Positions 1 to 10,557 of a DNA stretch of 64,000 nucleotides are shown in pieces. The position numbers were made by a program, and so were the translations under genes. The DNA is from an uncultured Pelagibacteraceae bacterium (GTDB lineage Bacteria; Pseudomonadota; Alphaproteobacteria; Pelagibacterales; Pelagibacteraceae), in assembly GCA_902533075.1 (NCBI GenBank), contig CACAKN010000002.1, positions 1 to 64,000 of the forward strand. Reading direction: 5' to 3'. The notes beneath the pieces are model-generated. The model was not told the origin of the DNA. It did no database searches and saw only the letters and a program-made list of their open reading frames with translations. Numbering within the stretch: the first letter of the stretch is position 1; each line of letters begins with the position of its first letter.

Positions 1-477
1 TTGAAATTTTACTCTTGGTTGCCGATAGTTGTTTTATATGTGTCTGTATTAAATGAATTTGACGTTAACTATTTAGATCTTGACTTTTTCTCTTTCAATT
101 TTCCTTTTATTTTAATCTTTTTTTTCACGTTAAAAGATTTTAAAAACTTTGATTATCTTTTAGTTTTTTTGGCAGGATTGATTAATGATACTGTTGTAGG
201 TCTACCTCTTGGTTTAAGCAGTTTATCTTTCATGATAATTTGTATAGCAACATCATATTTTCGAAATATTACAATTAGACCCAATCAGACAAAAGATTGG
301 TTTTATTTTTTATTTGTTATAATTTTAGTTAACTCTTTAAATTACACAATCTTAACATTATTTTTTTCATATAATCTAATATTATGGGGTTATGTAGTTA
401 ATACTTTTTTTACTTTCTTATTTTATCTTATTTTTCTTACAATATTCAAATTTTATCTAAAAGGTATAAATGATTAA
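1..477 (+). CDS. mreD: Rod shape-determining protein MreD-like membrane protein (TTG start at window edge)
   Basis: Hydrophobic ~158 aa protein directly upstream of and overlapping mrdA and rodA; conserved mre/mrd order. Confidence 0.75.
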   Translation: MKFYSWLPIVVLYVSVLNEFDVNYLDLDFFSFNFPFILIFFFTLKDFKNFDYLLVFLAGLINDTVVGLPLGLSSLSFMIICIATSYFRNITIRPNQTKDWFYFLFVIILVNSLNYTILTLFFSYNLILWGYVVNTFFTFLFYLIFLTIFKFYLKGIND

Positions 478-2353
478 TTCATCTAGCGATAATGTAAAAA
501 AACTTAATTCCATAAATAGAAGAATGTTTATTACTGGCTCAGTAAAGTTTTTTATAATGATTGGATTGGTAAGTAGGTTATTTTTTTTACAGGTTAGAGA
601 AAATAAAAAATATTTAACTCTTTCAGATAAAAATAGAATAAGAGAATGGAAATTAGCCCCTGTAAGGGGAGAATTTCATGATTATTTTGGAAATGTTATT
701 GCAGGTAATTTTGAGGCGTATCAATTACATATTATCCCAGAGCAAGTAGAAGATTTTAGATATGTAATTTATAGACTAAAAGATTTACTAGAGTTGAGTG
801 ATAAAGAATTTAAAAGAATAATAAAAAAGAAAAATGAGATTAAGTCATGGGAAACTTTAATTGTATCAGATAATCTAAGTTGGAAAAAATTCTCAAAAAT
901 TAATAATCATCTTTATGATTTAAACGGTGTTAAGCCAGTTATTTCTATTTCTAGAAATTATCCTTTTGGGGAAAATTTTACACATATTATTGGATATGTA
1001 AGTCAAGCAAATGAGCAAGATATTGAAAATAATGAAGCAATAAAGAAAAATTTTGTACCAGGTCTTAAAATTGGAAAAGTAGGTTTAGAAAAATCTTTCG
1101 AAAAACAACTTATTGGTTCTAATGATATTGAGAGATATGAAGTAAATGCTTATGGCAGAAGAATCAGTCAGTTAGAATTTCAAAAAGGAGAGAAAGGCAA
1201 ATCTCTTAGGTTAACAATAGATACTAAAGTCCAACAATTATCAAATGAATTACTAAAAGATCAGGCTGGATCTATCTGTGTCATGGATATTTATACTGGT
1301 GAGGTAATTGCAATGCACTCTTCTCCTTCATTTGATCCCAACTTATTTGTTTTTGGGATAAGCCAAGATGATTGGCAAATTATTCGTAATGATCCAATGA
1401 AACCATTAGTTAATAAAACATTACAAGGAAATTACTCACCTGGATCAACTATTAAACCTATTGTTGCTTTATCAGCTTTAGAAAATGGAATTATTAATAC
1501 TAATTTTACTGTTAATTGTAGGGGTCATAAGCATCCATTAGAACTCTATGGTCAAACTTATCATTGTTGGAAAAAGGAAGGGCATGGATTTATGAATTTA
1601 AGAAATGCAATGAAACAATCCTGCGATACCTATTTTTACGAGATAGCTAGAAAACTTGGAGTAGATAGATTAAGTGAAACTGCTAAAAAATTTGGATTAG
1701 GAAAAGAAGTTTTTGGTAATCTATTTAACATTGAAAAAAAAGGTTTAATTCCAAGCACACAATGGAAGAAAAATGCTTTAGGACAAAGTTGGGTATTGGG
1801 AGAAACTGTAATTACTGGAATTGGTCAAGGCTATATTCAAACAACTCCAATTCAATTATGTTTAATGACTGCTCAAATTGCAAATGGGGGCTATAAGATT
1901 TATCCAAAAATAGTTATAGATGATGAAAATAAGGCATTTCCAATCGATAAATTTACACCATTGTATAAAAATTCTAAAAATATTAAGATTGTCCAAGATG
2001 CAATGTTTGCTTCAACCAATGAAGTAAGAGGAACTTCTTATAGATCTAGAATTGATGATCCAAAATATCAATTTGCAGGAAAAACTGGAACTGCTCAGGT
2101 TAAAAAAATTACTGAGAGAGATCGTGAGTTAGATTTAAAAACTTTTCAAATTCCTTATGAAGAAAGAGATCACGCTCTTTATATAGCATATGGTCCGTAT
2201 AAAAACCCACGTTATGCAGTTAGTATTTTAGTTGAGCATGGAGGAAATGGAAGTACTACAGCAGCTCCAATGGCAAAAAAATTATTTAAAAAAATTATTG
2301 ATAGACATCAATTAAGAGAGTCAATTAATAATAAAAAATATTTGGATATATAG
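470..2353 (+). CDS. mrdA: Penicillin-binding protein 2 (peptidoglycan transpeptidase)
   Basis: YSPGSTIKP active-site motif, SCDTYFYE, KTGTAQ motifs; N-terminal TM; adjacent to rodA. Confidence 0.95.
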   Translation: MINSSSDNVKKLNSINRRMFITGSVKFFIMIGLVSRLFFLQVRENKKYLTLSDKNRIREWKLAPVRGEFHDYFGNVIAGNFEAYQLHIIPEQVEDFRYVIYRLKDLLELSDKEFKRIIKKKNEIKSWETLIVSDNLSWKKFSKINNHLYDLNGVKPVISISRNYPFGENFTHIIGYVSQANEQDIENNEAIKKNFVPGLKIGKVGLEKSFEKQLIGSNDIERYEVNAYGRRISQLEFQKGEKGKSLRLTIDTKVQQLSNELLKDQAGSICVMDIYTGEVIAMHSSPSFDPNLFVFGISQDDWQIIRNDPMKPLVNKTLQGNYSPGSTIKPIVALSALENGIINTNFTVNCRGHKHPLELYGQTYHCWKKEGHGFMNLRNAMKQSCDTYFYEIARKLGVDRLSETAKKFGLGKEVFGNLFNIEKKGLIPSTQWKKNALGQSWVLGETVITGIGQGYIQTTPIQLCLMTAQIANGGYKIYPKIVIDDENKAFPIDKFTPLYKNSKNIKIVQDAMFASTNEVRGTSYRSRIDDPKYQFAGKTGTAQVKKITERDRELDLKTFQIPYEERDHALYIAYGPYKNPRYAVSILVEHGGNGSTTAAPMAKKLFKKIIDRHQLRESINNKKYLDI

Positions 2354-3481
2354 ATGTACCAACATAATAGATTAACAACAAATAATTTTAATTTTTTTTC
2401 AAAATTAGCAAATTTTGACTATGTTTTAATGGCATGTATTTTGTTGTTAGGTTTTATTAGTCTCGCTACGATGTACTCAACTGATGGAGGAAAAATTTTA
2501 TTTCATACCAAGAGTCATTTTACTAAGTTGATTGTTTTTACAATTATGATGTTGATATTTTCATTTATTAACATCAAATTTTGGTTTTCCATTGGTTATT
2601 TTTTTTATGTTATAATAATTGGACTTTTAATTTGGACATATTTGTTTGGAATTAAATCCTCAGGATCTCAAAGATGGATAGATCTATATTTTATAAATTT
2701 ACAACCATCTGAATTAATGAAGATATGTATCATTTTATGTTTGGCGAAATATTTTCATAGAATGAAATTAGAAAACGTAAATTCACTTTATGCAATTTTA
2801 TCATCTCTAATTATTATTTTGTTACCAATGGGTTTAGTAATTGTTCAACCTGATTTAGGAACTTCACTTTTGATATCTATTAGTGGACTGGCTGTATTAT
2901 GGTTTGCTGGAATAAATCATAAATATTTTATCTATACTATGATAGGATTTTTAATCTCTTTACCTTTTATAATCTCTTTTTTAAAACCTTATCAAAAATT
3001 AAGAGTTTTAACTTTCTTAAATCCAGATAGAGATCCTCTAGGTGCAGGATATCAAATAATTCAATCTAAAATTGCTGTTGGTTCAGGAGGAATTTTTGGT
3101 AAAGGTTTTTTAAAAGGTACTCAAAGTTATTTAGAGTTTTTACCAGAAAAACATACAGATTTTATTTTCACATTATTTTCTGAGGAATTTGGATTTATTG
3201 GTTCAGTATTTCTTCTTTTAATATATGCAATCATTATTTATAGGATAGTTGCAATTGGCGCTCAATCTAGAAGTTATTTTGCAAAATTATTTTGTTACAG
3301 TTTTGGAGCATCAATTTTTGTTTACATCACAATTAACATGAGCATGGTACTTGGTTTACTTCCAATTGTTGGATCACCTTTGCCAATTATGTCTTATGGT
3401 GGGTCATCAATGTTAGCTACAATGTTTGGCTTTGGAATAGTAATGAGTGCTAAAGTCCATAACCAACAATCAATTGCATAA
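2354..3481 (+). CDS. rodA: Rod shape-determining protein RodA (SEDS glycosyltransferase)
   Basis: Polytopic SEDS family; GSQRWIDL..QPSELMK and LPIVGSPLPIMSYGGSSML motifs. Confidence 0.95.
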   Translation: MYQHNRLTTNNFNFFSKLANFDYVLMACILLLGFISLATMYSTDGGKILFHTKSHFTKLIVFTIMMLIFSFINIKFWFSIGYFFYVIIIGLLIWTYLFGIKSSGSQRWIDLYFINLQPSELMKICIILCLAKYFHRMKLENVNSLYAILSSLIIILLPMGLVIVQPDLGTSLLISISGLAVLWFAGINHKYFIYTMIGFLISLPFIISFLKPYQKLRVLTFLNPDRDPLGAGYQIIQSKIAVGSGGIFGKGFLKGTQSYLEFLPEKHTDFIFTLFSEEFGFIGSVFLLLIYAIIIYRIVAIGAQSRSYFAKLFCYSFGASIFVYITINMSMVLGLLPIVGSPLPIMSYGGSSMLATMFGFGIVMSAKVHNQQSIA

Positions 3482-3530
3482 GTATAATTTGTCACCTAAA
3501 TTATATTAAAAATTACTATATAAGTTAATT

Positions 3531-4772
3531 ATGAGTAATTCTCTAAAAGTTGGAATAATTGGTGCAGGTATTCAAGGAATATCTAATGCTTTATTTCTCC
3601 AAAAAAAAGGTTTTGAAGTAACAGTCTTTGATAGAGAAGAACCCGGCAGCCCAGTAGCATCGTATGGAAATGCAGGACACTTTTCTCCGTATGCTTCATT
3701 ATCTTTAAATAGAACTGATGTTTTAGCTGATGTTCCAGCAATGTTGATGAGCTCTACCGGACCGTTGGCACTTAAATGGAATTATGTTCCAAAAATGATC
3801 CCTTGGTTTATTAAATTTATTTTAAATACATCAAAAAATAAAATGATGCATACAGCCAGAAATATGCATCAAATTTTAGATTTAGCTTTACCAGCATATG
3901 ATGAATTATTTGACGAAATAGACTTAGAGGGATTAGTTGAAAATAAAGGAATACTTTACATATGGAATGATAAAGATTTAAAAAGCAGAGAATTAGAAAT
4001 TAAAGTTAGAGAAGAATTAGGTGTTAAACAACAACTTGTAAATAAAGATGAAATTCATGATTTAGAGCCTAATATAAAACCATTTTATCATGCCGGCGTT
4101 TATTATCCTTACGCAAGACATGCAAGAAACCCAAAAAAGATTTTATTAAAGCTTTTTGAACTTTTTATAAAAAAAGGTGGAAAATTTTATAAAATGAACG
4201 TTCAAGATATAAGTTTTGATGATAACAGTCCTGTATTTATAACTGACAATAACAGATATACTTTTGATAAAGCTGTTATTGCGTGTGGAGCTTTTTCAAA
4301 AAAGTTAACAGATAATTTGGGCGAAAAAATACCACTTGATACTGAGAGAGGTTATCATGTTCACTTTAAAAACTGCGATCATCTTTTAACAAGGCCAGTA
4401 ATTTTTTCCAATAGAGGATTTGGTATCAGTCCAATGGAACAAGGATTAAGAGTTGTAGGGACAGTTGAATTTGGAGGATTAGATAATCCTCTTTCAAAAT
4501 CAAGAATAAAAAATTTAATTGATAATGCTAAATATATGTTAGGGGATTTGCCGGATCATGAAGATGAGTGGTTAGGATTTAGACCAACTTTACCAGACTT
4601 TTTACCAGTTATGGGACCATCAAAAAATCATAAAAATGTTTTCTATTGTTTTGGACATCATCATTTAGGATGGACATTAGGCCCAATTTCTGGAAAGATT
4701 GTATCTGGAATGATAGCTAAAGAAAATACTAATTTAAATTTAGAACCTTATAGCTCAGCAAGATTCAATTAA
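3531..4772 (+). CDS. FAD-dependent oxidoreductase, D-amino acid dehydrogenase (DadA)-like
   Basis: N-terminal GAGIQGISNALFLQKKGFEVTVFDRE dinucleotide fold; DAO-family C-terminus GFRPTLPDFLPVMG..HHHLGWTLGP. Confidence 0.85.
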   Translation: MSNSLKVGIIGAGIQGISNALFLQKKGFEVTVFDREEPGSPVASYGNAGHFSPYASLSLNRTDVLADVPAMLMSSTGPLALKWNYVPKMIPWFIKFILNTSKNKMMHTARNMHQILDLALPAYDELFDEIDLEGLVENKGILYIWNDKDLKSRELEIKVREELGVKQQLVNKDEIHDLEPNIKPFYHAGVYYPYARHARNPKKILLKLFELFIKKGGKFYKMNVQDISFDDNSPVFITDNNRYTFDKAVIACGAFSKKLTDNLGEKIPLDTERGYHVHFKNCDHLLTRPVIFSNRGFGISPMEQGLRVVGTVEFGGLDNPLSKSRIKNLIDNAKYMLGDLPDHEDEWLGFRPTLPDFLPVMGPSKNHKNVFYCFGHHHLGWTLGPISGKIVSGMIAKENTNLNLEPYSSARFN

Positions 4773-4775
4773 TTC

Positions 4776-5669
4776 ATGCAAAATACCAAAGCATATATAA
4801 TGCTGGTATGTGCTACATTATTTTGGGCAGGTAACTTTACATTAGGAAAGTTTGCTTATTTAGAAAATATACCTCCTAACTCACTTGCATTTTTAAGATG
4901 GTGCCTAGTATGGATGATTTTATTTCCATTCACTTATAAAGAGATACTGAAATTAAAAAATCAAATTAAAAGAAACTTATCATTATTTCTTATTTTAGGA
5001 TCAACTAGTGTGTGCATATTCACTTCACTTACTTATAATGCCTTGAATTATACTCAAGTAATCAATGCATCACTTTTTAATACAGCAATACCTGTAACAA
5101 TAATTTTAGTTTGTTTTCTTTTAAAAATCGAAAAAACAAATATTTTTCAAATATCTGGATTACTAATTTCAGTCTTAGGAATTTTAGCTATTATTACTAG
5201 ACTTGATCTTAATATTTTGCTTACCTTAAATTTTAATAGTGGAGATTTATTTATGATTGGAGCAATAATTGCATGGGGAATATATTCTGCGTATTTAAGA
5301 AAAAGAAACTTTGAAGTATCTTTACTTGCGCTGGTCCATATAATTTGTACATTTGGATTGATTTTTCTTTTGCCACTATTTATTTTGGACATAACACAGG
5401 GAAAAGTTATTGAGGTAAGTGAAAATCTTTTTTACATCTTAATCTATGTTGCAATATTTCCAAGCATTGGATCTTATTATTGTTGGGCTGGAGCAGTTTC
5501 TATCATTGGGGCAAATAGAGCTGGTATATTCTTATCTTTAATTCCTTTATTTAGCACAATAATGGCTATATTTTTTTACAATGAAAGATTTCAGTTTTTT
5601 CACTTGATTGGAGCAATTTTAATTATATTAGGTTTATTTTTATCAAATAAGGAAAATAAAAATGCTTAA
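4776..5669 (+). CDS. DMT/EamA family transporter
   Basis: ~10 TM, two EamA repeats. Confidence 0.85.
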   Translation: MQNTKAYIMLVCATLFWAGNFTLGKFAYLENIPPNSLAFLRWCLVWMILFPFTYKEILKLKNQIKRNLSLFLILGSTSVCIFTSLTYNALNYTQVINASLFNTAIPVTIILVCFLLKIEKTNIFQISGLLISVLGILAIITRLDLNILLTLNFNSGDLFMIGAIIAWGIYSAYLRKRNFEVSLLALVHIICTFGLIFLLPLFILDITQGKVIEVSENLFYILIYVAIFPSIGSYYCWAGAVSIIGANRAGIFLSLIPLFSTIMAIFFYNERFQFFHLIGAILIILGLFLSNKENKNA

Positions 5670-6612
5670 AGTAGCCATTTTAGATGATTATCAAAATGTT
5701 TCTCAGCAATTTGTTGATCTTGAAAAACTTTCTGGAAAATATGAAATTAAAATTTTTAGTGAACCTTTTGAAAATGAAGATGAAGCTATAGATAAGTTAA
5801 GAGATTTTGAAGCTTTATTAATAATGAGAGAAAGAACACCAATAACAAAAAATTTAATAGAAAATTTATTTAAATTAAAATTTATAGTTACTAGTGGATT
5901 AAGAAACAAATCAATTGATTTAGATGCAGCAAATAAAAGAAAGATAATAGTCTCTGGAACAGAAAGTAATTTAAACCCAACACCTGAATTAACTTGGGGT
6001 TTGATACTTGGTTTAGCTAGAAACTTTAAAGAAGAAATAGATAATATGTACCAGGGGTATTGGCAAACAACAGTTGGCGTTGAACTTAAAGGAAAAATTC
6101 TTGGACTAATTGGTCTTGGTAAAGTTGGATCTCAAGTTGCAAAAATTGGAAAAGTATTTGGAATGCAAGTGATGGCTTGGAGTGAGAATCTTAATTTAGA
6201 TACCTGTAAAGAATTAGATGTTTTACCTTGTAGTAAAGATGACCTAATTAAAAACTCAGACTTTTTATCAATACATGTTCAAGGTGGTGATAGATATAAA
6301 GATTGTATTACTTTAAAGGAGATGGATAAAATGAAAAAAACTTCATTTCTAATTAATACTTCAAGAGGTCCCATTGTAAATGAAGATGATTTAATAATTG
6401 CATTATCAACAAACGAAATAGCAGGAGCTGGTATTGACGTTTATGAAAAAGAACCTTTACCAGAAAATAATAAACTTAGATTTTTACCTAATGCTTTACT
6501 AACTCCTCATATTGGCTACGTGACTGCTGAAAATTACAATATTTACTATAGCCAAATGATAGAGTCTCTTGAAGCATGTGTTAATGGTAAGCCTATCCGT
6601 TTAATAAAGTAA
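5662..6612 (+). CDS. D-2-hydroxyacid dehydrogenase family protein
   Basis: GLIGLGKVGSQVAKIGKVFGMQV NAD-binding motif; INTSRGPIVNEDDLI; PHIGYVT. Confidence 0.9.
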   Translation: MLKVAILDDYQNVSQQFVDLEKLSGKYEIKIFSEPFENEDEAIDKLRDFEALLIMRERTPITKNLIENLFKLKFIVTSGLRNKSIDLDAANKRKIIVSGTESNLNPTPELTWGLILGLARNFKEEIDNMYQGYWQTTVGVELKGKILGLIGLGKVGSQVAKIGKVFGMQVMAWSENLNLDTCKELDVLPCSKDDLIKNSDFLSIHVQGGDRYKDCITLKEMDKMKKTSFLINTSRGPIVNEDDLIIALSTNEIAGAGIDVYEKEPLPENNKLRFLPNALLTPHIGYVTAENYNIYYSQMIESLEACVNGKPIRLIK

Positions 6613-6614
6613 TA

Positions 6615-7508
6615 ATGAATTTACCAGTTGTTAATCACGAAGACTATTTTGCGAAAATTGGTGATGACCACAAATTTCCCATTAATAAATTTAGAGAACT
6701 TGCTAAATATTTAGTTAAAAATAAGATAGTTAAAAAATTTCACGTTCCATATCCATGCTCAGACGAAACGTTGAGAAGGGCCCATTCAGAGAGTTATATT
6801 AGAAATGTTAAAAATAAAACTTTGGATAAAAATAGTATAAAAAAAATTGGTTTTCCATTAGTTGATAGTGTAGTTCAAAGATCATTAGTCGCAACGGGTG
6901 GCACTGTTTTAGCATCAAAATTGGCAATTAATAATGGCCTTGCTTGTAATACAGCTGGTGGAAGTCATCATGCAAACTTTGATGGAGGTGCAGGTTATTG
7001 TGTATTTAATGATGTTGCAGTTGCTGCAGAATATTTGCTTAGTTGTGGTTTGGCTGGAAGAATTTTGATTGTTGATTTAGATGTTCATCAAGGAAACGGT
7101 AACTCTGAGATATTTAAAAATAATAAAAATGTATTTACTTTCAGTATGCATTCTAAATCAAATTATCCAGCAAAAAAATCAGTCAGTGATCTTGATGTTG
7201 AACTAGACGATAATATGGAGGACAAACAATATATTAAAGTACTTAAGTTTTATTTAAATCAATTAAATCAAGAAAATTTTGATTATGTTTTTTATATAGC
7301 AGGGGTTGATATTCATTTTAATGATCGTTTAGGAAAATTAAAAATTTCAGATGAGGGAATAAAGGAGAGAGATGAAATTGTTACACAGAATTTTTTTTCA
7401 AAAGGCATACCTTTATGTGGAGTTTTAGGCGGAGGTTATAATAAAGATTTTCAAAAACTCGTTGAATTACACTCTTTTTTACACCAATCTTGTGCTAAAT
7501 TATTATAA
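6615..7508 (+). CDS. Histone deacetylase family protein
   Basis: GGSHHANFDGGAGYCVFNDVAVAA and DLDVHQGNG motifs. Confidence 0.92.
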   Translation: MNLPVVNHEDYFAKIGDDHKFPINKFRELAKYLVKNKIVKKFHVPYPCSDETLRRAHSESYIRNVKNKTLDKNSIKKIGFPLVDSVVQRSLVATGGTVLASKLAINNGLACNTAGGSHHANFDGGAGYCVFNDVAVAAEYLLSCGLAGRILIVDLDVHQGNGNSEIFKNNKNVFTFSMHSKSNYPAKKSVSDLDVELDDNMEDKQYIKVLKFYLNQLNQENFDYVFYIAGVDIHFNDRLGKLKISDEGIKERDEIVTQNFFSKGIPLCGVLGGGYNKDFQKLVELHSFLHQSCAKLL

Positions 7509-7512
7509 TTTT

Positions 7513-7881
7513 ATGAATAAAAAAAAATTAAATCTAACAGCAGAGCAAAAATTAGTAATGTTTGAGGATGGAACAGAACCACCTAACACAAGTGAGTTTA
7601 ACAATGAAAAACGAGAAGGAAGTTATCACTGTGCAAACTGTGATGTAAAATTATTTGATTCTAAAACAAAATATGAAAGCGGATCAGGTTGGCCTTCCTT
7701 TTTTCAATCATTGCCTAATGTTTTTGAAACAAAAACTGACCACTTATTAGGCTATGCGCGCACAGAATATCACTGTAAGAATTGCAAAGCACATCATGGT
7801 CATATCTTTGATGACGGACCACACCCAACTGGTAAAAGATATTGTAATAATGGAGTTTGTTTAACTTTTAAAGCTAAATAA
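7513..7881 (+). CDS. msrB: Peptide-methionine (R)-S-oxide reductase
   Basis: SGSGWPSF, GHIFDDGP, RYCNNG(V)C MsrB motifs; ATG at 7513 preferred over the ORF-track start that overlaps the upstream gene. Confidence 0.95.
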   Translation: MNKKKLNLTAEQKLVMFEDGTEPPNTSEFNNEKREGSYHCANCDVKLFDSKTKYESGSGWPSFFQSLPNVFETKTDHLLGYARTEYHCKNCKAHHGHIFDDGPHPTGKRYCNNGVCLTFKAK

Positions 7882-7883
7882 AT

Positions 7884-8138
7884 TTATTTAAGTAATTCTT
7901 GAAGTTTATTTTCTTTTTCTAACGACCTAACTTCATCATAGCCACCAATATGCTGATCATCGAAAAATATTTGAGGTATTGTTCTTTTTCCATTTGCTTT
8001 CTTAATCATTTCATCCATTGCCCCATCAACAGTAGCAATATTAATTTCGTTATAAGAAGCATTGTTTCTCGCTAACAATCTTTTTGCTGCATCACAGTAA
8101 TTACAAAAAGGACCAGTATAAATTGTAATTTTTTTCAT
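7884..8138 (-). CDS. grxC: Glutaredoxin 3
   Basis: TGPFCNYCDAAKRLL active site; RTIPQIFFDDQHIGGYDE. Confidence 0.93.
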   Translation of the reverse strand: MKKITIYTGPFCNYCDAAKRLLARNNASYNEINIATVDGAMDEMIKKANGKRTIPQIFFDDQHIGGYDEVRSLEKENKLQELLK

Positions 8139-8141
8139 AAA

Positions 8142-8438
8142 CTATAGATAATCATTTTTTTTAATTTTACTAGTTATTTGTTTTCTAGAATATTCAAATT
8201 TTTTTCTATGTTTGATACTTTTTTGATTTACTCTTTTTCTCCATAATCTAAATGAGGATGGTTTAAGTGATCGTCTCATAATTTTAATTACATCAGATTC
8301 TTTGTAACCAGTTTTTTTTTCAATTTCCTCAAAAGTGATCCTATCAGCCCAGGCTGCCCAGATGACCCAATCTGGATCCTCAATTTTGGGCTCTGGATTT
8401 TTAACCTTGGTGACTGGCCTGTGACCTTTTTTTTTCAT
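8142..8438 (-). CDS. TIGR03643/DUF2805-like family protein
   Basis: DPDWVIWAAWADRITFEEIEKKTGYKESDVIKIMRRSLKPSSFRLWRKRV. Confidence 0.75.
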   Translation of the reverse strand: MKKKGHRPVTKVKNPEPKIEDPDWVIWAAWADRITFEEIEKKTGYKESDVIKIMRRSLKPSSFRLWRKRVNQKSIKHRKKFEYSRKQITSKIKKNDYL

Positions 8439-8501
8439 AATTCCTTTATATTTGAAAAAAAACAATAATGCATTTTTTTTGAGATCTGTTATATTAGTTT
8501 T

Positions 8502-8557
8502 GATAGTCCTTCTTAGCCATCTTTAGCTCCCGGTTTTTAAGGACTATCTTTTTTTTT
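8502..8557 (+). terminator. 10-bp stem-loop followed by T9 (intrinsic terminator/attenuator or short sRNA)
   Basis: GATAGTCCTT (8502-8511) pairs perfectly with AAGGACTATC (8539-8548), followed by TTTTTTTTT (8549-8557) abutting ATG 8558. Confidence 0.75.
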
Positions 8558-9172
8558 ATGCTCCCTCTGGATTTCATCCTTTTTTTGCAAATAATAATTT
8601 TTTTATTTATTACACCAGGTACCCCAAGGATTGTTATTATTTCTTACTCAATGAATTATGGAGTCCAAAAATGCGCTTGGACAGCATTTGGTGATATTAC
8701 AGCTAACTTTATTCAAGCTACTTTAGTAATTTTTGTTTTAGGTACTTTTTTTTCAGATAATCCTACTTTCTTAAGTATTATTAAATGGATTGGAGTAATA
8801 TTTTTACTTTATTTAGCTTACGATGTTTATAAATCATCACCTAAAGAATTAAATTCTGAAATAATCACTTCAAAAAGTTTTTTTTCTTTTTTTAAAGATG
8901 GTTTTTTAGTTGCAGGAACAAGTCCAAAGGCCTGGTTGTTTTTTCCTTTAATATTCCCGCAATTTATCGATTTTAATTCAAATTATGTGGTTCAATTTTT
9001 TATTTTGATAACTACTTATGTCGTTTTAGATTTTTTATCTTTAATAGGTTACGCTTTACTTGCGCAAAAATTAATTTTGTGGATAAAAGCTAATCCAAAA
9101 ACAATTAATACAATCTCTGCGAGTGTTTTAGTTTTAATTGCCATAATAATTATTATTACACAACAATATTAA
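8558..9172 (+). CDS. LysE family translocator
   Basis: FITPGTPRIVIISYSMNYGVQ..; ~6 TM LysE/RhtB fold. Confidence 0.85.
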   Translation: MLPLDFILFLQIIIFLFITPGTPRIVIISYSMNYGVQKCAWTAFGDITANFIQATLVIFVLGTFFSDNPTFLSIIKWIGVIFLLYLAYDVYKSSPKELNSEIITSKSFFSFFKDGFLVAGTSPKAWLFFPLIFPQFIDFNSNYVVQFFILITTYVVLDFLSLIGYALLAQKLILWIKANPKTINTISASVLVLIAIIIIITQQY

Positions 9173-9260
9173 TGTATGTGATCGCACCTTTTGTCACTTG
9201 CAAAAGTACAATTTTCTTTATTAAATTGTCATTAATTAATTAATTAACAAGGGAAATAAA

Positions 9261-10499
9261 ATGAAAATAAATAAAATAATCTTGAGTTTTATTTCTGCAT
9301 TAGCAATATTATTATCAACATCTGTAACATCTTTTGCAAAAGTTGTTGGAGATAAGATAATATTAGGTTCTGCTATTTCATTAACTGGTAAATATTCATC
9401 TAATGGTGTTCATACTCAAAACGGATACAACATGGCCGTTGACAGAATTAATAGTATGGGTGGAGTTAAAGTTGGTGGAAAAACTTATAAGTTTGAAATC
9501 ATTTATTATGATGATGAGTCAAACCCAAAAAGAGCAGCGCAACTTGCAGAAAGATTAATCTCACAAGATGGTGTTGAGTTTATGCTTGGCCCATATAGTT
9601 CAGGATTAACAAAAGCAATTGCACCTGTAACAGAAAAATACGGTGTACCAATGGTTGAGGCAAATGGTGCTTCTAGATCTTTGTTTACTAAAGGTTACAA
9701 ATATCTATTTGCAGTTTTAGCTCCAGCTAACTTATATCTTGATGTTGCGATTAGAACAGCAGTTGAGCTAAATGGTGGTAAAGGCGTTAGAATTGCACAA
9801 GCGTTTGAACAAGATGCTTTTTCACAGGACGTTAGATTAGGTATTTTAGATGCAGCTAAGGAAACTGGATCTGAGATCATAATCGACGATAAATTACCAA
9901 AAGAGCTTAACGATATGGCTGCAACATTGGTTAAAGTTAAACAAATGAAACCAGATGTTTTAGTTGTATCAGGTCATACAAAAGGTGCATTAACAGCAAT
10001 TAGACAGATAGCTGAAATGAAGGTTGATGTTCCAATGTTAGCAATGACACACTGCGATGCTGCGAAATTATCAAAACAACATGGTAAAAATTCTCAGTAT
10101 GCATTATGTGCTTCTCAATGGCATAAAACATTAACTTATAAAGATGACTTCTTTAAAGATGGTATGACTTATGCGGCAGACTTTACAAAAGAGTTTGGAT
10201 ACGATCCTCCATACCAAGCAGCTGAGTCTTCTGCTGCATTGTTAGTGTTCAAAGATGCATTTGAAAGAGCTAATTCTTTTGATCAAAAGAAAGTAAGAGA
10301 TGCTCTTGCAGCAACTAACATGCAAACATTCTATGGAAACATAAAGTTCGCACCAGGCGGTCAAAATGTTGACAAGCCGATGGTACTTTTCCAAGTTATG
10401 TGTGATAGCGCTGGGAAGTGTGAAAATAAAGTTGTAGCTCCACTTAAATGGGCATCAGCTAAGTTGATTCACCCAGTTCCTAAGTGGTCTGAAAGATAA
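9261..10499 (+). CDS. Branched-chain/amide-type ABC transporter substrate-binding protein
   Basis: Signal peptide; periplasmic-binding type I fold (GSAISLTGKYSSNG..); first gene of a liv-type cluster. Confidence 0.9.
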   Translation: MKINKIILSFISALAILLSTSVTSFAKVVGDKIILGSAISLTGKYSSNGVHTQNGYNMAVDRINSMGGVKVGGKTYKFEIIYYDDESNPKRAAQLAERLISQDGVEFMLGPYSSGLTKAIAPVTEKYGVPMVEANGASRSLFTKGYKYLFAVLAPANLYLDVAIRTAVELNGGKGVRIAQAFEQDAFSQDVRLGILDAAKETGSEIIIDDKLPKELNDMAATLVKVKQMKPDVLVVSGHTKGALTAIRQIAEMKVDVPMLAMTHCDAAKLSKQHGKNSQYALCASQWHKTLTYKDDFFKDGMTYAADFTKEFGYDPPYQAAESSAALLVFKDAFERANSFDQKKVRDALAATNMQTFYGNIKFAPGGQNVDKPMVLFQVMCDSAGKCENKVVAPLKWASAKLIHPVPKWSER

Positions 10500-10513
10500 T
10501 TACAAATCTATAA

Positions 10514-10546
10514 ATACCCCCTAAACTCTAGGGGGTATTTTTTTTT
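10514..10546 (+). terminator. Intrinsic terminator/attenuator between SBP and permease genes
   Basis: ATACCCCCTAAACTCTAGGGGGTAT followed by T-tract. Confidence 0.85.
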
Positions 10547-10557
10547 AGAGGCAAATT

